A stretch of DNA of 64,000 nucleotides from Hybos culiciformis (Eukaryota > Arthropoda > Insecta > Diptera > Hybotidae), in the NCBI GenBank assembly GCA_964007475.1, contig OZ023273.1, positions 50,593,525 to 50,657,524 of the forward strand, written 5' to 3'. Made by a program: the position numbers and the translations under genes. The notes beneath the pieces are model-generated. The model saw only the letters and a program-made list of their open reading frames with translations, was not told the origin of the DNA and did no database searches. Shown piece by piece: positions 55,983 to 64,000 of the stretch (position 1 is the stretch's first letter; each line of letters begins with the position of its first letter).

Positions 55983-57237
55983 CAGTGGCGCGTTATGACA
56001 TTATGGTGCCCTAGGCAATCAAATTTTTTCTACATTAAAATTTACATAACCTAATAAACAACTTTAAAATAATATGGAATGCTTTCTTCAATTCATATGC
56101 ATACACATATATTTTTTTAATGATTTATGTATAAAAACAAAAAGAATTGAAAAAATTCAAATAAAATCTTCTAATAAATAAAAATGAAAATTCTCTGTTT
56201 CTCTGTCCTCAATCACGCCTAAACCGCTAGACCGATTTGACTGAAATTTTAATCCGAGGCCCCGGCGGGGGCTACCTTAGAAGCCGGTTTTGAAATTTAT
56301 AATTCCAATAAAATATAGTGGCGTTGAACCCGAAAACCCTATTTAAAAAACTGGATATTGAAAGGCCTCCAACCGTTGTTCCAGGGTTCAATTTGCGGGG
56401 CTATACAACAAAATTCGAAATTTTGAAATTTTGAAGTTAAGTAGCACTGGGACCTGAGATGGTTATAGGATACTAGAAATTTCGATCCGACGGGGTCTAC
56501 CTTAGAAGCCGGTTTTGCAATTTAGGTATATTCCGATAAAATGTTGTAGCGTTGGACCCGAAAAGCCTATTTAAAAAACTGGATGTTGAAAGGCCCCCAA
56601 CCATCCCAGGGCTCAATTGGGGGGCTATACGACAAATTTCGAAATTTTAAAATTTTGAAAATAAGGAGTCTAGAGACCCGATTGGTTATATTGGCTATTT
56701 AACAAATTTTAAAATTCTGTTTTTTTTAGTGCACGAAATCTGGATTAACGCGTTTTCCGACTAGTAATTAAATAAATAAAAATGAACAAAATTCAATTAT
56801 ACACTTATAAAATAATTCACAGCGATATTCACTTTCAGCTCTGCAAATTCATCAATGACATTATCATAATTAATTTTTTTTCGCTCACTTTTAGAATTGT
56901 CAAGTTTGAAAGTTTTTCTTGGTCCATTGAATTTCTAAGGTAATTTTTATTCTTTTCTGCCTAAGCATTGGCAATATACATTGTTAATTTTTTTCTTAAA
57001 TAATAATAAAAATAAACTTAAATAAACAGATCCTACTACTAATTGAACTCTACTAAAATTTGAATAATATACAAAATAATCTTATGTACATTTTCACAAT
57101 TTAAGATTTTTATGTTTTAAAAAAGTGCAGACAACTAAAAAAATTAGTTTAGTATTATATGTTTTGTTTTTTGGTGCCCCCTAAATTATGGTGCCCTAGG
57201 CAATTGCCTAATTTGCCTACGGTGTAATACGCCGCTG
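55983..57237. mobile_element. hAT element, 1255 bp, perfect 8-bp target duplication
   Basis: Ends CAGTGGCGCGTTATGAC and (inward from the right) CAGCGGCGTATTACACC, flanked by CATAGAAT at 55975-55982 and 57238-57245. GGTGCCCTAGGCAAT occurs near both ends. A Helitron is inserted inside. Confidence 0.92.
56167..56764 (+). mobile_element. Short non-autonomous Helitron inside the hAT element
   Basis: Starts TCTTCTAATAAATAAAAATG after an A, then CTCTGTTTCTCTGTCC; ends GCGTTTTCCGACTAG before a T. A tandem pair of about 235 bp lies inside (GGCCCCGGCGGGGGCTACCT at 56259 and CGACGGGGTCTACCTTAGAA at 56492). Confidence 0.75.
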
Positions 57238-57245
57238 CATAGAAT

Positions 57246-57469
57246 GTATATGATGATCGTGTATAAATTTTTATTGTATACTTATTTTCCACCTCATTTT
57301 TGCAGAAAAACGAAAAAACAAATTATATATCATATAATTTTCTATGCGACGGATAATAAGCTTTATAAATATTAGACATTATAAATAGGTATATCTCAGA
57401 AATTATAAATGATATAATTTGAAAACATGACTTCTAGAAATCATGCACAAACAGAAACAGATAGCTGCG
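57246..57469. other. No gene seen
   Basis: AT-rich spacer. Confidence 0.5.
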
Positions 57470-57680
57470 GCAGCTATATTTTCTCTGTATACATTTTGCT
57501 ACGTACCTAGTCAATGATGTTATCAAACTTACTATTTGTTATAGCAAGGTAAAATAGCTAATTGTTTTACTTTTTAATATAATCTGTTCTTATGACTATA
57601 GCAATATATGTCATAAAAATTTTTTGAAACTCATATGGTACAAACATATGGTTTGTAATTAATTTTTCGCTAGAAAATCA
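57470..57680 (+). repeat. Dispersed repeat, copy 2 of 3
   Basis: CTGCGGCAGCTATATTTTCT, TTTTGCTACGTACCTAGTCA, ATGTTATCAAACTTACTATT, AGCAATATATGTCATAAAAA and GAAACTCATATGGTACAAAC follow the order of copies 1 and 3. Confidence 0.6.
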
Positions 57681-58429
57681 ATAATACTATAATTTTCTAG
57701 TAGCCCGTTATTAAATATTTAATAATAAATGTAAGATTTTTAGCACATATTATAACCCACAAATAACGCAGTTTTAGTTACAATCTATCTGCTACATTTT
57801 ATAGCTAATCCACCTATACTTTTTATTTCGGTATAAAAAAAACCAAAATTTTAGCAAACTCTAAAACTAAATGTACATTGGGAAATAGATATCTTCTGAC
57901 TTAAAAAAAAAGAATTAAATAAAAATAATTTTTTTCTTAATAATTGAAGTAATAAAAAAAAAGAGTTGTTTTGATTAATTTGTTCATCTTATTTGTACCA
58001 GTTTTTCATTAAATTCATTTAATTTGTTCAATGAGAATGGCAAAACGAAATTAAAAACAATAAATTCCTTTTATTTGAAAAAAATTAAATGAAATCATTT
58101 GGAAAATTTCGTACTTGTTGACGCTACTAGACTGTGAAATTTGGTCTCAAAATTAATTAATTATTTTTTCTTTTCATATAGTTCTTATAGTATATACATT
58201 TTTTATTGCATTTTATCTGTCTATTGTAATATAGTGTTGGAACTATATAGCAATTCATATAAGTGAAGGATTCATTAAGCAATTATTTTTCTAGAATAAA
58301 ACTATATATTTATTATATCAAATTACTCAATCGTTCAACTTTTTGAAAATTTTAATTTTAACAACCATTCTGCCTTGTGATTAATATTATTTCTATATTC
58401 TCCATTATATATAAAATATGACCGGATTA
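57681..58429. other. No gene seen
   Basis: AT-rich spacer between repeat copies. Confidence 0.5.
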
Positions 58430-58640
58430 ACTTTTGCTATGTATACATAGTTCAAAGCGAACTAATGAATGCGTCGTTATCAAAATTTGCTATTTTGTCA
58501 TAACAAGCAAAAAAAAGTTAATACTTTTATTTTTTATATATATGATTATAGCAATATTTGTCATAAAAATTTCAGAAACTCATATTGTATAAACAATTAT
58601 TTTTTAATATTTTTTTCCTCTAGAAAAAGAGTAGCAAATT
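58430..58640 (+). repeat. Dispersed repeat, copy 3 of 3
   Basis: CTTTTGCTATGTATACATAG, TCAAAGCGAACTAATGAATG, TTATCAAAATTTGCTATTTT, AGCAATATTTGTCATAAAAA and GAAACTCATATTGTATAAAC. The 84-codon frame covering it is probably chance. Confidence 0.6.
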
Positions 58641-60440
58641 TTGCTACAATTCATTTGTTTTATATTTTTGGACGCGTGTATTTGATAAAAAATGCAAGAA
58701 CACGTACTGCCAGAAAATATTAAAGTTTAAGTTATAACAGCTGGTTATAATAGCTAGAAATTTTCCAACGAGTTGTTTTTTCAGTGTATAGTTCGTTTTT
58801 TCATTCCTGATGCGGAATGAGCAAAAAAAAATGTTTAAGTACTGAAGAATTGTTTAAAATATTTACAAATTTCAATTTATTTAAAACGCACGATTTTTTT
58901 GAACTTAAATGGTTTACATCAGACTATGGGTTTTAATGAGTGTTAGCAATTAAACCTGTTTAGTTGTTCTTTTATTGCTGTTTTATCATACAAAAAATAT
59001 TAGTGCTTTGATTGAGTTTTAAAAAAAAATCAAGTCAAACAATTAATTCAAGTGTACAAATTGAAAGATTAACACAAATTTCAGTCCGAGGTCGAAATCG
59101 AATACAAAACCGAACATGCCGAAGGATATACCACAACACCACGACCACTACAGCATGACCACTACACCATGACGGCCGATAAGTCTTTTAAAATATATAT
59201 AGTAAAATATATTCGGACAACAAAAGTATGTCCCGGTTTGTAGATAAAAAGGAAATTTTGTAAAAAAAAAATGCAAAATGGAATGAAAAATGGAAATAAT
59301 TAATTTTCAAAATATTATTTGAATCATTTTTGTTTGCTTGAATTTTTTAAGTTAAAAATTGGAAGAAAATAAAATTATTTTTAAAAAAATGGAAACATAT
59401 AATGTGAATGTGCTAAAATATTTAGTCCATTAGAAATTATATTTTTAACAAACCTGTCTGTCAAACGCCAATCAGTAAAAACCACGATATCTGTATATGA
59501 AATAATATTAATTGAAAAAAGAGTGGTTAGATTTCATTTATTTTTTAATTTTCTTAACCAACATACACGTAATACGTAGATAAATTAAACAGACGTACTA
59601 TACATTTGAATAGATACTCCTTTTTATGTTACAGTTACTTCTTGACATTTTGATAAAAGAAATAAAAACTTAATTATGTACTATAATGAGAATCTAAACT
59701 TTGATGTGAATGCTAATCTAATTTAAAATTTAACTAATTGTAATATATATGACTTTAAGTTGGATCGAAGAACAACTTTTAATAAGAAAATAAATTATAT
59801 GCTTTGAAATAAAACATAATCGAAATAAATATTTTTTGATATGTAGGTATGTGTTTGTTTGTTTGTTTTTATTGCTGTTGAGAAAACAGAAAAAAAAAAT
59901 ATTTAAAGACAACCTGCTGGTTTAATGTTTTTCAGTTTTCATGTTCATAAACGGAAGAAAAATTAAAACAGCAGAACAAAATATAGAAAACACATTTAGA
60001 TAGTTTCGAATAGATGTTAGGCCTTAGTCAGTGACCATAATTAAATCCATCTTTAAGAGAATTTAAATTTAATTTTAAGAGATTTAACTATGGCATTTAG
60101 TGTTTATGATAAAAGTAAAGTAAACGTAATGGAGTAAAATTCTTAAAAGCTTTGGTGCATTAAACTTTAAAAAAATAAAATAATAAACATCCATGTATCA
60201 CTTTTGTTTTTTAATGTTTGTGTTTCTCCTTCGGCTTGTAGATACTTGCTGAATGAATTTTACTTTTTATTTATTTTATTTCTTTCAAAGAAAAAAAAAT
60301 AGAAAATTCAATTGAAAGTTACCACCTACAAAAAAATTACACGTGAAACAATTTCCCAAAAGCTTTGAACATGAACAAATTTTTAACCCTCAGTGTAATT
60401 CAAAATATGTATATTTTTTTTGCCAAACAGTAACCGTAAC
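58641..60440. other. No gene seen
   Basis: 1.8 kb of AT-rich DNA without motif-bearing frames. A less AT-rich patch at 59090-59180 (CACCACGACCACTACAGCAT) is a short imperfect repeat of ACCACTACA words. Confidence 0.5.
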
Positions 60441-60708
60441 CAGGGCCGGTCCTGCTATATGTGCATGATGTGCACTTGCACAGGGCGCCTAACGAATAGG
60501 GCGCCAAGCGATTTGTAGTCAAGGACATGCAAATCCATCCGAAATTGACTACTGTGTTCACAAAAAAACTCTACCCAGAAAAAAATCAACACAGTATACA
60601 ATTTTTTTTGTATACCGAGATCAAATTGCACATTGTATAATGTGCAAATAAGAATTCCGCACAGAATAAAATCAACATAGTATTTATGTAAATAATTTTT
60701 TTGGTATA

Positions 60709-61338
60709 CACTAGGTAGAAAAAGTCTGCGTACGGGCTCGTTTCTTATTTTTTGTTCAACATGTTCCCAGTTTTTGATGTCATTTAAAAGTACTCTAAAA
60801 AAGTTTTTTTGTGAAAACATTTTTTTTTTTTTTTTAAATTAAATTTTGAGAAATAATATCAATTTTTTGAACTGTCTGAGTACAGCCTGTTTCAATGCCG
60901 CGTCTCAGAAATTAACTAGTAATCTCATTTGAAAGGCAATTGAATGTAGATAATTTTGCGTCATATAATTTTATCTGTACGATAAGGGAAAGTGTCAAAA
61001 ATTATAGCTTAGAACTGCTGAAAAATAGGTTACAACCGCTTCTTTTTATGATTTTCAAAGGCGATTTTTGACACTTTCACTTATCGTACAGATAAAATTA
61101 TATGGCGCAAAATTATCTACATTCAATTGCCTTTCAAATGGCATTATTAGTTAATTTTTGAGACGCGGCATTAAAACCAGCTGTACGCAGACTTTTCCAA
61201 AAATTGATATTTCTCAAAATTTAAATTTTGATAAAAAATTTTTTTTTACAGATTCCTTTTAAATGACATCAAAAACTGGGAACATGTGGAACAAAAAAAA
61301 AGAAAACGAGCCCGTACGCAGACTTTTTCTACCTAGTG
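60709..61338. mobile_element. Long-arm foldback MITE with TA duplication
   Basis: CACTAGGTAGAAAAAGTCTG at the left and CAGACTTTTTCTACCTAGTG at the right, flanked by TA (60707-60708, 61339-61340). Arms of about 290 bp include GTACGGGCTCGTTT, TTTTTGATGTCATTT, GACGCGG and GATAAAATTATATG words in mirror order. Frames at 60455-60820 and 61259-61447 are arm sequence, not genes. Confidence 0.9.
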
Positions 61339-61416
61339 TATGTATATTTATTTGAGGACTAGCACTAGAACTACTGGAATACCTCGTAAAAAAAAGCGCT
61401 TTAGTATAGTTTAATT

Positions 61417-61960
61417 CAGACTTTGAACTGCGGCTCTTGAGCCGCATGCGGCTCTTAACATAAATTTATGCGGCTCCGGAAATCATTTTTTTTTACACTG
61501 CATTCGGTTCGAAGAACAATTCTGACAAATTTTTTTTTTCACCCGGCCTAAACTTTTTTTATTCTAAACTACAAATAAAGAATTTTCTTGCACCCTAAAC
61601 TACAAATCAAGATTTTTTTTTCCACTGTAAACTACAAATAAAGAATTTTTATTATTTTGTAAAAATAAACATCGAGTTACAATGACGGACGAGAATTGAA
61701 CAAATCAATTAAGGGTGTCATCATTAAAATTACAATTAATTTTGAAGAATTATATATTTTGAACAATGTATAAAATTCAGAATTATAAATCAAAATTATT
61801 GTTTTATTTAATTTTTAATATTTTAAAACGGTATATAAATCAAAAATTAAATATATTGATTTTCTTATATACATTTATAATTATTAAAAAAATTTGCGGC
61901 TCTTTAATTTTTGATATTTCTTAAAATTGGCTCGCTTATGTTTCGGGTTGCCCAGGCCTG
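61417..61960. mobile_element. hAT MITE with CAGGCCTGGGCAA end
   Basis: The right end, read inward, is CAGGCCTGGGCAACCCGAAA. The left end is tentatively CAGACTTTGAACTGCGGCTC. GCGGCTC words near both ends. The flanks do not match, so the left boundary is uncertain. Confidence 0.6.
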
Positions 61961-62104
61961 GTCTACCTCAATGGTGACGTGACTTATACTATGCTTATGG
62001 GCGCAATTTTCAAAATCGGCACAGGGCGCCGAATCAGCTAGGACCGCGCCTGCGTAACCGAACCGAAATTTAGTAAAAATGAAAAACCGTTACTGAAACC
62101 GGAA

Positions 62105-63090
62105 CATTTATTTTATTTTTATTTATAAAACTTTATTTATGCTCAAAGTATAATTACAATGAAGAGCTATATATCTATTACAATTTTTTTTATTTTATTT
62201 TATTTTTTTTTTCTTTCTTTTCTTTTCTTTTCGGATGGAATTCGTTTTATTGCTTAAAGTTATTTTTATATTATGATTTGTAAATGGTTAAATTTTTAAT
62301 TCGCTAGAATTAATTAGAGATTAGTTACTAAATATTTCATTTATATTTTTTTCATTTTCAAAATAGTTTATTTCTATTATTTTTTTTATTTTTTTTTTGA
62401 ACATTATAATGTTTAATGATTTGATGTTGTCAGGAACCTTGTTGTAACTGGTGATACTGGTAAATAGAAGCGGCTTAGTTCTAAATCCTGATGAATTCAC
62501 TGTCTCACGTCTTAGCTGACATCTATTACGCGTACCATAGTTATGTATAACATTATTTTGGATGATTGTTGTGTTTGAATGTATGTTGTTATTTATAATT
62601 TTGTGCACAATCTCGATGGTTTTTTACTGGTGGATATATTTTATTGGTAGAATTTTGGTTTCCTTGTGAATCTTCAGTGGTTAAAATTAAATAGGTTTTT
62701 GATGGCTTTGTTTTGAATGCGTTGGATTTCTTCAATTTTATATTCGAAAGTTGTTCCCCAAATTGGAATAGCATACATGATGTGACTACGAAATAGAGCG
62801 TGAAAGATTTGTGTTTTGTAGTTACTTGGAACAATATTTCTCATTTTCTTGAATATTCCCGCTATTCTGGAGATTTTGGAGTTGATAGCATCACAATGGT
62901 TAAGGTTGCCGTCAATTGTTGATCCTGAATAAGTATAATTAGTTACAGCTTTTACTTCGACATTAATTAATTTGATATTCGACGTGTTATTGTCATTTTT
63001 TTTGAAGAATAGTGCTTTGGTTTTATTAAGGTTTATTGACAATTTGAGAGAACATGCCCAGTTGTATATGATGTTTAAATCCATATGATG
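62105..63090 (-). mobile_element. LINE 3' fragment, third family
   Basis: Minus-strand reverse transcriptase C-terminal region with its 3' untranslated part. It lies next to an ORF1 fragment at 63402-63990, as if the middle of the element were deleted or rearranged. Confidence 0.7.
62321..63084 (-). pseudogene. LINE reverse transcriptase C-terminal fragment
   Basis: 63084-62674 reads WACSLKLSINLNKTKALFFK (the segment after YADD), SGSTIDGNLNHCDAINSKIS (a Y-S/L-G motif), ALFRSHIMYAIPIWG and RIQNKAIKNLF. 62608-62321 reads IHNYGTRNRCQLRRETVNSS and SYNKVPDNIK, the usual C-terminal end. A frame break lies at 62609-62673. No catalytic palm. Confidence 0.82.
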
Positions 63091-63203
63091 TTAGTAAAAC
63101 TAAATAAAATTCTTTATTAAGGTTTATTGACAATTTGAGAGAACATGCCCAGTTGTATATGATGTTTAAATCCATATGATGTTAGTAAAACTAAATAAAA
63201 TTC
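63024..63203. repeat. Tandem duplication of about 90 bp at the LINE/MITE junction
   Basis: TTAAGGTTTATTGACAATTT through ATCCATATGATGTTAGTAAA and CTAAATAAAATTCT occurs twice in a row (from 63026 and from 63117). The unit contains both LINE coding sequence and foldback family B sequence, so it arose after the MITE was in place. Confidence 0.85.
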
Positions 63204-63325
63204 TCATACATTGATAATTATCACGTATTTTATTTTGATTTACTAACACATTCACATGAAAATACCAAAAATAATGTCGTATGAAGCTAAGAATCTATGT
63301 ATATTCTTTATCTATGGTAATACCT
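63090..63325. repeat. Partial copy of foldback MITE family B
   Basis: GTTAGTAAAACTAAATAAAA, CATTGATAATTATCACGTAT, TTTACTAACACATTCACATG and CGTATGAAGCT match the central and right parts of 8738-8954. The end reads TTCTTTATCTATGG. The left arm is missing. Confidence 0.8.
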
Positions 63326-63401
63326 ATCATTGATGTTGTTAACTTTTTATTTTTCGCTGCAATTAGAAATCTATCTCTATAATTATTGGTTAGTTCTACA
63401 A

Positions 63402-63990
63402 TTATAATGGGATTAAACCATTGCTATTATTTTTTTGTATTCCTTTTCGATATATATTTCTTACAATAGGTTCTGAAATATCTACCTGTAGTTCTCCTAC
63501 AATTTTTTTAAAAATGTATATTAAGTTTTCATTTGCGTTTTCTAATATTACTGTAATTTCTAAGTTTTGTCTTAAGGCATTTTGCTTTATATTCAAGTGT
63601 TCAATTTTTAATTTTTCTATTTGATTTTTAATTAATTCATTTCCATTTTTGACTTCAGAAATTTTTTCTTCACCTTCAGCCTGTTTTCATTTTAAATTAT
63701 CTATTTGTTCACGAATTTCATTATTTTCTGCTTTAAGTTTTTCGAGCGTTCCACTTATTTTATTAATTTTATCATTACATTCCAATTGACTTTTATTTAT
63801 ATTATTTATTTTATCATTACCTTCCAATTGGGCCTTATGGATGAGTGATATTTTTGAAAGAACTTCATTTTTACATCATCATCATCATTTTTTCTCGTCG
63901 CTGATTCAATGTCATTGGTGTTATTTATAACAATTGTTTATTTATCATTGATATTTTTTTCATTCTTATTATCACAAATTGGATCTATTT
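63402..63990 (-). pseudogene. LINE ORF1 fragment with coiled coil
   Basis: The last 60 residues read QNALRQNLEITVILENANEN, then IVGELQVDISEPIVRNIYRKGIQ, a segment typical of LINE ORF1 nucleic-acid chaperones (L-R-xN-xI-xI ... EN ... Y-R). Upstream sequence on the same strand shows coiled-coil-like Lys/Glu/Asn-rich stretches but has frame breaks. It continues beyond the window. Confidence 0.55.
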
Positions 63991-64000
63991 TTATACATTT

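Larger units (their letters stand above)
60441..62052. mobile_element. hAT element, 1.6 kb, with nested insertions
   Basis: Ends CAGGGCCGGTCCTGC and (inward from the right) CAGGCGCGGTCCTAGC; CACAGGGCGCC occurs near both ends. Flanks ACCGTAAC and CGTAACCG share CGTAAC but are offset, so the duplication is damaged or the end call is off by a base or two. Contains a Tc1-like MITE and another hAT end. Confidence 0.75.

Noticed and set aside
60455..60820. 121-codon minus-strand frame and its partner at 61259-61447
   Set aside because: They lie in the mirrored arms of the 60709-61338 foldback element.

Overview
The window is a strongly AT-rich stretch of an animal nuclear genome, most likely an insect. 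Three things point that way: one spliced seven-helix gustatory-receptor-like gene, spliceosomal introns of 57-70 bp, and a repeat landscape of hAT, Tc1/mariner, Helitron, Jockey/CR1-like LINE and Ty3/gypsy copies. There is no operon structure. I found no rRNA, CRISPR or plausible functional tRNA gene. Nearly everything recognisable is transposable-element DNA, much of it nested.

Layout. 1-786: tail of a ZBED/GTF2IRD2-like hAT transposon. 1336-7486: a compound inverted-repeat element carrying a decayed plus-strand transposase-like gene (5042-6538). Inside its first intron sits a second, better-preserved transposon (1928-4939, perfect 8-bp target duplication) with one large minus-strand transposase of a divergent hAT-like type. 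8347-8954: two foldback MITEs. 8695-12404: a decayed Ty3/gypsy element with a candidate LTR, its integrase split by a LINE and by an inversion. 12990-15481: a non-autonomous Helitron holding a 9-bp-TSD foldback element and a tandem array. 17.8-24.1 kb: hAT MITEs, palindrome arrays and a long hairpin. 25587-27314: the gustatory receptor gene (two exons, phase-0 intron with a hAT MITE in it); a degenerate paralogue lies at 34.3-34.7 kb. 28.0-29.6 kb: a tRNA-like SINE head, a satellite and a word array. 30.1-31.1 kb: a broken C2H2 zinc-finger gene. 31.5-33.8 kb: a retroelement gag broken by two MITEs. 36.9-42.4 kb: a compound palindromic element invaded by a LINE. 42.7-45.4 kb: a second, well-preserved LINE. 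45.9-48.3 kb: palindromic elements and the satellite in opposite orientation. 48.6-55 kb: MITEs, a mariner and a multiply nested LINE. 56-62 kb: hAT elements with a nested Helitron and a Tc1-like MITE. 62.1-64 kb: pieces of another LINE.

The main biological points are these. First, the 3.0-kb transposon has hAT hallmarks (8-bp TSD, YARNG-type terminus, D...D, CxxH, RW, E) but a divergent transposase. Second, several elements are built from a short word and its reverse complement repeated many times, and copies with the same terminal motif carry different internal words. Third, a roughly 110-bp satellite abuts the same foldback MITE at two distant loci. All calls are from reading the sequence. 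Family names rest on motif recognition, not searches.
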